Source of the DNA: Phaeobacter porticola
GTDB taxonomy: Bacteria; Pseudomonadota; Alphaproteobacteria; Rhodobacterales; Rhodobacteraceae
NCBI RefSeq assembly: GCF_001888185.1
Contig: NZ_CP016365.1
Coordinates: 62,001 to 126,000, forward strand
Direction: 5' to 3'
DNA: 64,000 bases
Positions within the stretch are counted from its first letter, which is position 1; each line of letters opens with the position of its first letter. Position numbers and translations under genes: made by a program. Positions 50,846 through 60,391 of this stretch are shown here, in pieces. The notes under the pieces are model-generated. The model was not told the origin of the DNA. It searched no databases and saw only the letters and a list, made by a program, of their open reading frames with translations.

Positions 50846-52354
50846 GTGTTATTGATGGAAAGTGTATCGAAGATCCGTCTGTGGGTGCTGGTTGAAGGGC
50901 GCAGTATCCGGTCTGTTGCGCGGGCGACGGGATTATCGCGCAACACGATCAAGAAGTATTTGAAGGATGAGAGCCCGCCGAGCTACCAGCGCCAGGCTCC
51001 ACCGGTTCGGCACAAACTGTGCAACGGGTTTGATCTCCGGCTTCAGGAACTGTTCGATCAGGACCAGAAGCGACCACGTCGGGAGCGGCGAACGGCCCAG
51101 AAGCTTTATGAGCAGCTCGTGGTGGAAGGCTACACCGGGTCCTATTCTCCAGTTCAGCGATTTGTCCGCGATCTGAAGCGGGCTGGCGCCGGTTCTGGCG
51201 ATGCTTTTATCCCCCTGCATTTTGCTGCTGGTGACGCCCTTCAGTTTGACTGGAGCGAAGAACGGGTTGTCCTGGGCGGCGTTGAACAAAAGATCTAGGT
51301 TGCCCATTTCCGCCTGTGCCACAGCCGCAAGCCTTTGGTGATCGCCTATCCCGGCGAAGCCCAGGAGATGGTTCTGGATGCTTTTGTGCAGGCACTGTCT
51401 TTCTATGGCGGGGTTCCACGACGGGTGATCATTGATAACCCCAAGACCATGGTGACCTATGTGTCCCGCTCGAAGGACCGGATATTCCATCCCCGGTTCC
51501 TGGCTCTGATGAACCACTATGTGATGGAACCTGTTGCCTGCACGCCCGCAGCGGGTTGGGAGAAGGGGCAGGTCGAGAACCAGGTCCAGTTTTTGCGCGG
51601 CCGGTTGTTTGTGCCCAAGCCTGCCTTTGAAGATCTTGATGCGCTGAACAACTGGTTGCGCCTGCGCTGTGAAGAACTGGCCAATCGTCCCCATCCCGAA
51701 CAGCAGGATCGCACGATTGCCGAGGTGTTCGAAGACGAACGCGCCGAGCTGCGCCCCTTGGGTCGGCCTTTTGACGGCTATGTTGAGAAGACGGTTCGTG
51801 TCCGATCCACTTGCCTGGTTCAATATGCCAGCAACCGCTACAGCGTCCCGTCCCACTTTGCCGGTCAACATGTGTCGCTGCGCGCTTATGCGGGCCGGAT
51901 TATGCTGGTGTCGGGCCAGGATATCATCGCCGAGCATAAGCGCCGCTTCACCCGCAACGTCAGCTACTTTGAACCCTGGCACTATGTTCCTCTGCTGGAT
52001 CGCAAGCCCGGCGCCCTACGCAATGGCGCACCCTTCGTGGACTGGCAACTGCCTGAGGCCATGCACCAGATCAGGGAACATTACATGGCAGACAAGGGCG
52101 GGGATCGGGAGTTCGTTGATCTGCTTCTGCTCGTCCAGGATCACGGGATCGAGGTTGTCGAGATGGCTTGTGAACTGGCCGTGGCACAAAACACCCTCCG
52201 CCTGCCCGCCATCATCAACCTGATTAACCAGTTGGTGGAGCCGGTCATCACGCCGCTCAGCGAAGCCTATGCCTATCCGCAACTGACCCTGCGACCCGAG
52301 GCCGACTGCAAGCGCTATGAGATCCTGTGCTCGACTGAGGAGGTTGCCGCATGA
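50846..52354 (+). pseudogene. istA: istA transposase of IS21 family, interrupted by amber codon
   Basis: The full-length frame runs from GTG 50846 (VLLMESVSKIRLW) through an N-terminal HTH (SVARATGLSRNTIKKYL), the DDE domain (LQFDWSEE for the first Asp, IIDNPKTMV for the second, GQVENQVQFLRGRLF for the Glu) and the C-terminal beta-barrel region. A single in-frame TAG at 51296-51298 follows GGVEQKI and precedes VAHFRLCHSRK, where family members read through. The flanking protein is continuous, so a single base change (for example CAG to TAG) inactivated it. It overlaps istB by ATGA. Confidence 0.87.
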
Positions 52355-53082
52355 ACGCCCTGATCGACCAACTGACCGCCCTGAGGTTGCACGGAATGGC
52401 AGCTTGCGCACATGATTTGCTGTCCGCGCGCAAGCCACCAAGTCTGACCACAGCGATAAAGCAACTGATCGACGCGGAGACTGTAGAGCGGCGGGCGCGC
52501 TCTATCCAGTATCAAATGAGGATCGCGAAGTTCCCCCATCATAAGGACTTCGCCACCTTCGATTATGGTGCTGCCGCCATCACCCAGACCCAGATCGAAC
52601 CGTTCTGCACAGGGCAGTTCACCCAAGAGGCGCACAACCTCATCCTGGTGGGCGGAACCGGCACCGGCAAAACCCATATCGCCATCGCTTTGGGCACCAC
52701 CCTGATCACCAACGGCAAGAAGGCACGCTTCTTCAACGCCGTCGATCTGATCAACGCCCTGATCAAGGAACAGGCCGAGGGCAATGCCGGGAAGATCATC
52801 CGGCAACTCTCGGCTCTGGATTGCGTCATCATCGACGAGCTGGGCTACATCCCGTTCCCCAAGTCTGGCGGAGCATTGCTGTTCCATCTGATCAGCAAGC
52901 TCTACGAGAAAACCAGCGTCATCATCACCACCAACCTGGAGTTCGGAGAGTGGGTCTCGGTCTTTGGCGATGCCAAGATGACCACCGCGCTGCTGGATCG
53001 CGTCACCCACCATTGCGCAATCATCGAAACCGGCAACACGTCCTATCGCTTTGCTCAGAGCAAAAGCCGCAGAGAAAAGTAA
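52351..53082 (+). CDS. istB: istB: IS21-family AAA+ ATPase helper
   Basis: A 243-residue DnaC-like AAA+ ATPase. Walker A is GGTGTGKTH, Walker [10 protein letters not shown] and sensor 1 IITTNLEF. The N-terminal IstB segment [17 protein letters not shown] is complete. IstB assembles on DNA and stimulates IstA in target choice. It is intact here although istA is not, so the element could only move with IstA supplied by another copy. Confidence 0.92.
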   Translation: MNALIDQLTALRLHGMAACAHDLLSARKPPSLTTAIKQLIDAETVERRARSIQYQMRIAKFPHHKDFATFDYGAAAITQTQIEPFCTGQFTQEAHNLILVGGTGTGKTHIAIALGTTLITNGKKARFFNAVDLINALIKEQAEGNAGKIIRQLSALDCVIIDELGYIPFPKSGGALLFHLISKLYEKTSVIITTNLEFGEWVSVFGDAKMTTALLDRVTHHCAIIETGNTSYRFAQSKSRREK

Positions 53083-53095
53083 CCGTCCCGAAAGC

Positions 53096-53145
53096 AAAGC
53101 CCCCAGACGGACTCGCTATATGAGGGCGGCCCGCCTGGGGGCTTT
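53096..53145 (+). terminator. Hairpin terminator after istB
   Basis: AAAGCCCCCAG at 53096-53106 pairs with CTGGGGGCTTT at 53135-53145, an 11-bp perfect stem, starting 14 bases after the istB stop and inside the IS right end. Confidence 0.75.
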
Positions 53146-53438
53146 GCGCCACATGGGGTGGGTCAATTTTAAATGCTGAAACCGGGTCAACTTTGAACGC
53201 TCATTGACATGCAGTGCGATACACGCTTTCAGCCATTAATGGCGTCGCCGCTTCCGGACCATTGGCAGACTGGGAGCAGTACGTTGCTGCATACTCCAAA
53301 GCAGCCGCTGGCGCCCTACCTACAATATGCAAATTCTGAAGGACGCTATGACGGCTCGAGCAAACACTTGCAGCTGTTGCGGCCTATCAGAGACATGACT
53401 GCAATGCGAACAAACAGGCAACATTTCAAGGTGAACTA

Positions 53439-53909
53439 ATGCGGGCATTCATTTCCTATTCCCACCATGACAAAGCCGCGCTTGACCGGCTGCACGTACA
53501 TCTCAAGAACCTCACAAGGGAGGGACAAATTGAAACGTGGTACGACCGCGACATCTTAGCTGGCAGCGAACTCGACTCCGAGATCGAACGGGAAATGGAA
53601 GCAGCCAACCTATTCCTGCTCATGATCAGCCCAGACTTCATCGCGTCTGATTACTGTGTCGAGCGCGAAATGAAACGGGCGCTTGAACGCCATGCAGCCG
53701 GGAGTGCCCGCGTCGTGCCCATCATCGTGGAGGAATGCGACTGGAAGGCAATGGGTGAATTGCGCTTGCTCAAGGCGGTGCCCACTGACGGTAAAGCGAT
53801 CAGCGGATGGGCCAATCCGAATACGGCCTACCTTAATGTGGTGCAGGAATTGTGCCGGATCATCGAAGCGGAAAACGCACCTTCGCCCATAGGTAACGCC
53901 TCGCATTAA
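53439..53909 (+). CDS. TIR-domain protein (probably 3'-interrupted)
   Basis: A 156-residue TIR_2-type protein: RAFISYSHHDKAALDRL at the start, WYDRDILAGSELDSEI (BB-loop region), LLMISPDFIASDYCVEREMKRAL with the likely catalytic Glu77, and VVPIIVEECDWK. Bacterial TIR enzymes commonly hydrolyse NAD or make cyclic-ADP-ribose-type signals, often in anti-phage defence. AAGGTG precedes the ATG. The TAA at 53907 is followed in the same frame by 55 codons of protein-like sequence, so the gene was probably longer once. No partner defence gene is present. Confidence 0.82.
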   Translation: MRAFISYSHHDKAALDRLHVHLKNLTREGQIETWYDRDILAGSELDSEIEREMEAANLFLLMISPDFIASDYCVEREMKRALERHAAGSARVVPIIVEECDWKAMGELRLLKAVPTDGKAISGWANPNTAYLNVVQELCRIIEAENAPSPIGNASH

Positions 53910-53912
53910 CCA

Positions 53913-54080
53913 GTGGCCCCGCGAACAGCGACGGCCCGCTATCGTGCGAAACGGGAGTTTGACGAGATCGACCGAGGCGACTTCCGCGATGCTCCGTTCG
54001 CCACAATCAAGGATTACTTCCAACACGCGACCGAGGAGATTGACTCAATTGCCGGATTGCGTGGCCGCTATCGCAGATAG
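53913..54080 (+). pseudogene. In-frame continuation of the TIR gene after a stop codon
   Basis: Starting three bases after the TIR stop and in the same frame, the translation RAKREFDEIDRGDFRDAP, TIKDYFQHATEEIDS and LRGRYRR reads like the C-terminal domain found in longer TIR proteins. It ends at TAG 54078. This suggests a nonsense mutation at 53907. An independent small ORF is less likely. Confidence 0.5.
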
Positions 54081-54386
54081 AGGAGCGACCTCCTTCAGAG
54101 CGACGGTCGTGAACGCCGGGAACCTGTTGCGTGACTGGTGGCGTGAGGCGCGTCCAGAAGGCTGGCTGTTCCCGGGCAGGCCGAGGATCAATCCGATCTC
54201 GCATCGGCAATTGAACCGGGCCTTTACCTCGGCCAGTCGCGGCGAAAAGCAGCAAAGTCCGCGACCCGTGTGTTCAGCCCAATACTATGAACGGCGATTT
54301 TCATAAACGACTCCCAGGAATAACGCCGCCCTCACATCTACTGGGCAGCGTTGTGTGTCTAGGCGTAGCGGGGCGGTCTGACCTTC
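54081..54386. other. Scrap of a tyrosine recombinase next to dabA
   Basis: About 300 bases with no intact gene. Around 54118-54240 one frame reads LLRDWWREARPEGWLFPG and INPISHRQLNRAF, which is the internal part of tyrosine integrases found beside IS91-type elements; the catalytic C-terminus is missing. The rest shows nothing recognisable. Confidence 0.5.
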
Positions 54387-56852
54387 TTATTCGGCAGCGA
54401 TGACCATGGAAGAACCCGCGCCAAGTATTTCGCCCGCGTCAAACCGCGACCAACCCAGATCCCCGTCATAGCGCCAGACCAGATGTCCCTGATCGTCCAT
54501 CGCAATCAGATGCAGCCAGCCATTGTCGAACAGGGCGCGCACCTGCGGGTGGCGCTCCAGAATCTGGGTCATGGCCTCACGCGGGGCTTCGATCACCACG
54601 GTCAGGCGCAGCGGGTCATGTTGCAGTGCTTCGCCATCATGCACCGACTGCCAGGGCAGGCCGGGTTTCAGCGCACCACCATTGCCCTCCAGCACGCCGA
54701 TACCGCCGACCACATTGTGCAACAGCTTGTTGCCGCCGCCGAACAGGGCCGGGGCCACGCTGGAGCCATAGTATTGCAGGCTGATCCAGCTGGCGACCAC
54801 CACCGGCGCCGTCATGATCAATTCCAGCATGCCAAACCCCTCATCCGCCCGCCAGTCATAGCTGTGCAGGAAGGACTGCCCGTCCAGCGCAGTGCCTTCG
54901 GTCCGGCTGCGTGGCGCGGCAACAAAGGCCCGACACCCCGCCAGCCCCCATTCGGGGCGCAGCTCGGCCCAATCAGACGAGCGGCGCAGAATATCCTTGC
55001 CCGATTGCGCCCGCGGCAGCCGTGCCGCCCGTTCACTGCGCGCCAATGCGCCAGCAGCCTTGACCCAGCGGCGGATGCGGGCCAGCTCACGCGTGAGACG
55101 CACTGTGGACCCATCGGGCAAATCCTGTTCGAACAGGGTCACCTGATCGGTGGTGGTGTGGTGCAACGCAGGCAGGAATACCGTGTCTGCGGGGATCTTG
55201 ATTCCCTGATCCGACAAGGCGGCGCGCACAGATGGATCGTTTAACAATCCCGCCAGCAGCCGCGCATTCACATCGCCCGCATAACCTCCGCAAGCGCCAC
55301 ACTGCAGGGCGCTGGCATGGGGATTGTTGGTCACATCCGCGCCGTGACCTGCCAGCAGAACCACAGCGGCAAAGTTGTCGGTCAGCGACATCGCCGACAG
55401 GATGGTTTTTGCCATTGCGACGCGGCTGTCCAGATCCACCGATGGGTCCAGTTGCGGCGCCGGATCGGTGGCCGCGCGACCGCTGACACCAAAGGCATCA
55501 CGCAGCAGCTTGCCCGCATAAACCGGCCCCATCGCCTCAACAAAGGCAAAGGAAGACACCGCCGCCAGCTTGAACCGACCCCAGGCGCGTCTGGCCCGCG
55601 CTGCATAGCGCCGCGCCAGATCCAGATTGCCCGCCTCAACCGCCGATGAGGTGACGCCGGGTTTTAACAGGACCGGCCCACGGGCCTCACACACATCGGA
55701 TCCAGCCGCTGAGTGCGCTGCCGCAAGGCCAAAGAACCCAGCAAACCCGATAGTCTCGACGCCGCTATCCTGCGCCTCCAGCGCGCGGCGGAACACTTCG
55801 GACCGCACATCAATGCAAAAGGCCGCTTGCACTACGGGCCGCGCATTTGTGTCGTTGTCCTGCGCGGGATCCTGCGGGCTGGGCCTTGCCAATGTGCTGG
55901 CCAATTGCCGCTGCTGTGCCCGGTCGCCAGCCTCTTGCAGGATCGCATCCACCACCTGATCGCGGGTTGGCGTCACCGGGGTTTCATGGCTGGTGATCAC
56001 CGCGTCCCAACGGGCAGTGATCTGATCGCGGTACTGATGGAACAATGCTTCGTCAAACACCATGCGGATCGCCAACAGCTCAACCGTGGTGGTGTCGCTG
56101 CTGCCCTCCAGCTCGGCCTGCCACGACAGGTAGCGGCCAAATTGCGCCCAGCCCTGAAGGGTGATCAGCCAGCGATGAAACGCGGTTTCGGCCGCGTCAA
56201 AACTGATACCCAGCGTTTCGGAGGCGCGACCAATCGCGCGCCAATGTGACCGGTTGGTGGCGGCAACAAACCCGCCAAACCCGTGCAGCCCGTGGATTTC
56301 CGGCGTCAGATCGCGGCTCGCAAACTGCCGCCACGCGGCATAGGCACCTCCGGTCCGGTCGGGCTGCCACAGTGCCTGCCCCTGATCGAAATGACTGGCG
56401 GCAAAGGCGCCGATCCGATCCTCAACAAGGCCGGGCCAGTCTATGCCCGAAACATCTGCAGCCAGTTCCGCCACGGTTGGCACCGCGCTGAGATCTGTAG
56501 CGCCCGCATCCGGGGTCTTTGACGTCAGGACGGCGCTCAGATCCCGCAAGGTGACCGCCTCGGCAGGGCCATGTACAGCAGTCGCGAGGGCCGCGCGCAG
56601 ATCATCGTCGCGCAGTACGCCGCTATGATATTGCGCGGCCCAATGGCTGCGCTGCGGGGTGATGCGCTGGCCCGCCACCCGTGCCAGACGCGCCGAGGCT
56701 CTGGCCAGCGGTTCGTCGCCTTGGCCCAGAAAGGGGTTCACGGCGACACTTGCGGTCAACGGAAACAGCGGCGGGATCTGACGACTGGCGGTATTGGCCT
56801 TGGTGACCAGTTCCAGCAGGGCGGCGGGATAGGTTTCGTGCTTCATCAACAT
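54387..56852 (-). CDS. dabA: DabA: inorganic carbon transporter zinc subunit (DUF2309)
   Basis: An 821-residue DUF2309/UPF0753 protein, the usual length. Carbonic-anhydrase-like zinc-site motifs are visible: AFCIDVRSE (Cys and Asp ligands), LAGHGADVTNNPHASALQCGACGG (His and Cys ligands) and VNARLLAGLLND. DabA couples CO2 hydration to the ion flux through DabB, accumulating bicarbonate. The ATG at 56852 or the ATG two codons later could start it. It is 18 bases downstream of dabB, in one operon. Confidence 0.93.
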   Translation of the reverse strand: MLMKHETYPAALLELVTKANTASRQIPPLFPLTASVAVNPFLGQGDEPLARASARLARVAGQRITPQRSHWAAQYHSGVLRDDDLRAALATAVHGPAEAVTLRDLSAVLTSKTPDAGATDLSAVPTVAELAADVSGIDWPGLVEDRIGAFAASHFDQGQALWQPDRTGGAYAAWRQFASRDLTPEIHGLHGFGGFVAATNRSHWRAIGRASETLGISFDAAETAFHRWLITLQGWAQFGRYLSWQAELEGSSDTTTVELLAIRMVFDEALFHQYRDQITARWDAVITSHETPVTPTRDQVVDAILQEAGDRAQQRQLASTLARPSPQDPAQDNDTNARPVVQAAFCIDVRSEVFRRALEAQDSGVETIGFAGFFGLAAAHSAAGSDVCEARGPVLLKPGVTSSAVEAGNLDLARRYAARARRAWGRFKLAAVSSFAFVEAMGPVYAGKLLRDAFGVSGRAATDPAPQLDPSVDLDSRVAMAKTILSAMSLTDNFAAVVLLAGHGADVTNNPHASALQCGACGGYAGDVNARLLAGLLNDPSVRAALSDQGIKIPADTVFLPALHHTTTDQVTLFEQDLPDGSTVRLTRELARIRRWVKAAGALARSERAARLPRAQSGKDILRRSSDWAELRPEWGLAGCRAFVAAPRSRTEGTALDGQSFLHSYDWRADEGFGMLELIMTAPVVVASWISLQYYGSSVAPALFGGGNKLLHNVVGGIGVLEGNGGALKPGLPWQSVHDGEALQHDPLRLTVVIEAPREAMTQILERHPQVRALFDNGWLHLIAMDDQGHLVWRYDGDLGWSRFDAGEILGAGSSMVIAAE

Positions 56853-56870
56853 AAGGTCAGTCTCCCGATT

Positions 56871-58421
56871 TCAGGCCGTTGTGCGCTTGGACCAGCCATC
56901 CAGCAGCCGGTCAAAGATTGCGTTTGCATAAAGCCCGTTGGACAGGTGAACACGCAGCCCCGCAGCAGCCGGGTGCATCGCCCAGAGCGGGAAGGTCGCC
57001 TGCGCCACAGCCACCGCGCCAAAGCTGACCAGCGCCAGCACGATCAGCGCCCATTCCAGCGGGCCGGGGGCAGGAGTGGCGGGCAGGGTGCCTGCGGTCA
57101 GCTTCAGCGCCGCCAGTTGCAGCAGGAAGTAACTGACCGACGTCGCGCTGGCATAGATCACCGTGCGCCGGGTCAGCGCACCGGGGGCGGCATCGGCCAG
57201 ACCCTGCGCCAGGATATAGGCCACGCCAAAGATCAGGATCACTCCCAGCGCAATCGCCTGCACCGATTTGCCGTCAAAGCCAAAGACCGCCCCAACCAGT
57301 GCATAGATCACGATACCGATGCCAAAGGCCTGCATCACATTGCGTCCACTCGGCACTGCGACGGGACCGGGGCGCCGGATCGCGGCAACATTGGCCACCG
57401 CCTCACCCGCGCTGAGAAACGCGTGCGCCTTGTAGAGCGAATGCGCCACGATATGCAGCAGCGCCAGCGGGAAAAGCGCCAGACCGCATTGCATGATCAT
57501 AAACGCCATCTGCGCGATAGTGGACCAGGCAAGCGAGGTCTTCACGGCCGGCTGCGTCAGCATCACCAGCCCGCCAAACAGCGCAGTGAACCCGCCCAGC
57601 ATCACCAGCACCGCCATCACCGCAGGCGCGGCCAGCATCACATCGGCAAAGCGGATCAGCAGGAATCCGCCCGCGTTAATCACCCCGGCATGCAGCAATG
57701 CGGACACCGGCGTCGGGGCCTCCATCACCTCGGTCAGCCAACCATGGGTCGGAAACTGCGCTGAGGCCAGAACCGCCGCCAGCGCGATCAGCACTGCGGC
57801 TGCACCCGTGAGCAGATCCGGCGCGGCGGTGGCCAGAATGGTGGCAATATCGCTGGTACCATAGGCCATGATCAGCAAGAGCGCGGCGACGGCCAGAGAC
57901 AGCTCGCTGGCCCGCCCCACCAAGGCCTTCTTGCGGGCCGCGCGGCGCGCTGTGGTCCGGTCACGGTAAAACAGCAGCAGCTGATGCAGACACAGGCTGG
58001 TGGCAGTCCAGGCCAGCACCAGCTGCACCAGATTACCCGACATCACCAAGAGCAGAACCGCCGCCAAAGTGGTCGCCATCCAGCCGGTAAAGGCGCCCTG
58101 CCGCGCCTCGCCATCCATATAAGTGGCGCTGTAACGCAGGACGATCCAGCCAATGAAACTGACCAGACAGAGCATCACGACGCTGACCACATCCAGCCGC
58201 ACCGACAGGCCAACTCCAAAAAGGCCAAGCAAGGGCGAGCTGCCCGGACCGGTCATCATCAGCAAAACCGCAGACATCACCGAAACAGCAAAAGCGCCAA
58301 GCCCTGCATATTCCGCCAGACGTGGCAATGCAGCAGGGCGCCGACCGGGGCTGCGGCGGGCACGGAACGCCACCGCCAGCAGCAGGGCCGGGGCCAGGAG
58401 CGGCAGAAACAGATACATCAT
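56871..58421 (-). CDS. dabB: DabB: proton-conducting NuoL/MrpA-like membrane subunit
   Basis: A 516-residue membrane protein with about 13-15 helices of the proton-translocating oxidoreductase family. Conserved segments include TSLCLHQLLLFYRDR, HGWLTEVMEAPTPVSALLHAG (with the key Glu/Lys environment) and IVAHSLYKAHAFLSAGE. DabB supplies proton or sodium flux that drives DabA. I chose the ATG at 58421 because GGGAG lies 8 bases upstream. It is divergent from the LysR gene at 58540. Confidence 0.92.
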   Translation of the reverse strand: MMYLFLPLLAPALLLAVAFRARRSPGRRPAALPRLAEYAGLGAFAVSVMSAVLLMMTGPGSSPLLGLFGVGLSVRLDVVSVVMLCLVSFIGWIVLRYSATYMDGEARQGAFTGWMATTLAAVLLLVMSGNLVQLVLAWTATSLCLHQLLLFYRDRTTARRAARKKALVGRASELSLAVAALLLIMAYGTSDIATILATAAPDLLTGAAAVLIALAAVLASAQFPTHGWLTEVMEAPTPVSALLHAGVINAGGFLLIRFADVMLAAPAVMAVLVMLGGFTALFGGLVMLTQPAVKTSLAWSTIAQMAFMIMQCGLALFPLALLHIVAHSLYKAHAFLSAGEAVANVAAIRRPGPVAVPSGRNVMQAFGIGIVIYALVGAVFGFDGKSVQAIALGVILIFGVAYILAQGLADAAPGALTRRTVIYASATSVSYFLLQLAALKLTAGTLPATPAPGPLEWALIVLALVSFGAVAVAQATFPLWAMHPAAAGLRVHLSNGLYANAIFDRLLDGWSKRTTA

Positions 58422-58539
58422 AAGAGGCTCTCCCAATCACAGTGCAGCAAGCGACGCTGCGTCAGCGAAAGAGGTAACGTCGGGCGAAAATTAATAAAAA
58501 TTCATTGTTTTGTGATTTTCGTTCTATTAAACCGAACGA

Positions 58540-59469
58540 ATGCCTCTGAACTATCATCACCTGCGCTATTTCTGGGCCGTCGCCCATGACGGCAATCTGA
58601 CCCGCACCGCCCAGCGGCTGAACCTGTCGCAATCGGCGCTGTCTGTGCAGATCAAGCAGCTGGAAGAACGGCTGGGCCACCCGCTGTTTGACCGGCGCGG
58701 GCGGCAATTGCATCTGACCGAAGCCGGACGCATCGCGCTCGATCATGCGGATGCGATCTTTGCCACCGGGCAAGAGCTGATCGCCACGCTTGAGGACACT
58801 GGCCGCAGCCGTCAGGCCCTCCGCGTCGGCGCGCTGGCGACGCTGTCGCGGAATTTTCAGATCGGATTTCTACGGCCGATGCTGGCGCGCAGCGATGTCG
58901 AGGTGATCCTGCGATCCGGCAACCCGCCTGAACTGCTGGAGGGGCTGGCGACGCTGAACCTTGATCTGGTGCTGATGAACCGTGAACCACCCAATGACAG
59001 CCTGACACCTTATGAAACCCATCAAATCGCGGATCAGGCGGTCAGCATTGTTGGCACCCCGGACCGGCTGAACCCGCGCCTGCCCATCCGGGAGCTGTTG
59101 ACCACCCAGCCTTTTGTGCTGCCGACCACGGACAATACGGTCCGCATTGCCTTTGATGCGATGGCCAGCCGCCTGTCTGTGGTGCCGCAAGTCGCGGCAG
59201 AGGTCGATGATATGGCGATGATGCGCCTGCTGGCCCGCGAAGATATCGGCCTGGCGTTGGTGGCCCCAATCGTGGTGCAGGATGAGTTGTCTTCCGGGCG
59301 GTTGCTGGAGGCAGAAGATCACCCCCGCATCCGCGAAACCTTCTATGCCATCACCATGCGGCGGCGCTTTCCAAACCCTTTGGTACAAGAGGTGCTGACC
59401 GGTAGCGTGTCTGTGCTACATTGCGGATCACGGGGTGCGCGCAATGCCGGATTTGACCCGACGCAGTAG
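58540..59469 (+). CDS. LysR-type regulator divergent from dabBA
   Basis: A 309-residue LysR protein. The HTH is AVAHDGNLTRTAQRLNLSQSALSVQIKQLEERLGHPLFDRRGR, followed by the effector domain. The start MPLNYHHLRYFWAVAHDG resembles NhaR-like LysR proteins. The 118 bases between it and dabB are AT-rich and should contain both promoters. Divergent placement suggests control of dabBA, possibly by carbon or redox state as for CbbR, but this is inferred. Confidence 0.9.
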   Translation: MPLNYHHLRYFWAVAHDGNLTRTAQRLNLSQSALSVQIKQLEERLGHPLFDRRGRQLHLTEAGRIALDHADAIFATGQELIATLEDTGRSRQALRVGALATLSRNFQIGFLRPMLARSDVEVILRSGNPPELLEGLATLNLDLVLMNREPPNDSLTPYETHQIADQAVSIVGTPDRLNPRLPIRELLTTQPFVLPTTDNTVRIAFDAMASRLSVVPQVAAEVDDMAMMRLLAREDIGLALVAPIVVQDELSSGRLLEAEDHPRIRETFYAITMRRRFPNPLVQEVLTGSVSVLHCGSRGARNAGFDPTQ

Positions 59470-59475
59470 GATTGA

Positions 59476-59856
59476 GCTTTCGATTACGGCTACGGGAGAC
59501 AGTTTGGTCAGCCTGCCGACGAGGAACTGCTGAAATTCGGCCATATCGCGGTATCGTGCAGTGTCCGAAGCACGCTTGGGGGCGGGCGGATCGCGTTCAC
59601 ACTGATGCAAGGGCGCCATCGCTGGGCCAAAGCCCAGAACGCACGCGAAGTATCGCTGCATGTCACGTCCGGTGTTGATCTGCCACGGGCGCATAAGCTG
59701 GCGGTCAGGTTGGGATATGAATTAACTGGGAGTAATTATACGCATCTTGTATGGATGATCTGTATAACAGAGTATTTAGTTAATAATAATTTTTCGGAAT
59801 ATTTCGCATCAAAACCTAATGATGGAAACGTGAGGGTCGGCTTGTTAGGCGGCTAG
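59476..59856 (+). pseudogene. 5'-truncated acetyltransferase-like remnant
   Basis: An open frame without a start codon begins just after the LysR stop. FDYGYGRQFGQPADEELLKFGHI, then GGGRIAFTLMQGRHRWAKAQNA and LHVTSGVDLPRAHKLAVRLGY, reads like the C-terminal half of a GNAT-type or related protein. After about 59720 it runs into AT-rich sequence of different character, so both ends are lost. Family assignment is weak. Confidence 0.45.
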
Positions 59857-60391
59857 TTGGGGGAAAACCCTTAGGCTAATTTGCGGCAACATCTATATTT
59901 ACAATTAAATCTTTAAAATATTTCAATGGGCGAATCACCCAAAATTTTGTCGCACACGTACGCGATAGCGTTAGCGTTAAATTTCAGCCTCTCACGGATA
60001 TAGTTGATGGTGCTGGATTAGACATTTTTCAGACACCACCGGCACATTTGTATATGCCGGAAATTTGAATTTTGCAGCACCTACAGCTTTGTCAATTGAT
60101 TATGCTGGTACTTCGATGAAAGGAAACTAAGGTCAGCAAATTTCATTCATTTTGGTTGTGATGTAAGCCTATTGGTGGTCGGGACTGGCACGGAATTCCA
60201 CTGCGATGCTAGCCGCGATACCAACGTCTACAAACTTGATGCGGGCGCTATATTATGCCGAGCTGTTGAGGTCTCTAGAACTGGAACCGGAAATACCGGT
60301 TTGGATGTCGATGCTAGAGGTTACGCTTCTCTTAAGTGTAGCGCACCTGCAGGTGCACTCGGCGGCGACCCTGGCGGTCAACTGGGTGCCT
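59857..60391. other. AT-rich gene-free stretch
   Basis: About 535 bases. From 59720 to about 60170 the sequence is markedly richer in A and T than the rest of the window, then GC rises. Short frames at 60172-60429 and 60206-60412 have no ribosome site or family signature and run into the end of the MscS gene. It may be the remnant of acquired DNA. Confidence 0.4.

Larger units (their letters stand above)
50740..53209 (+). mobile_element. IS21-family insertion sequence (istA inactive)
   Basis: The left end TGTGAATCGGC and right end ...CATTGACA are imperfect inverted repeats (TGTSAAT...AAATTGACCCA). Each end has a second internal AAAATTGACCCAC copy, as expected of IS21-family ends with multiple transposase sites. 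Inside are istA (50846-52354, with an amber codon) and istB (52351-53082). TGCAG occurs on both sides (50733-50737 and 53210-53214) but is offset by two bases on the left, so a clean target duplication is not proven. Length about 2.47 kb is normal for the family. Confidence 0.85.

Noticed and set aside
50933-51982. Long open frame antisense to istA
   Set aside because: It is the complement of a conserved transposase, has no family signature and crosses the amber-codon region; a by-product of GC-rich coding sequence.
50733-53214. TGCAG as target-site duplication of the IS21 element
   Set aside because: The left copy is separated from the TGT end by two bases, so it is not a clean duplication; reported only as a note.
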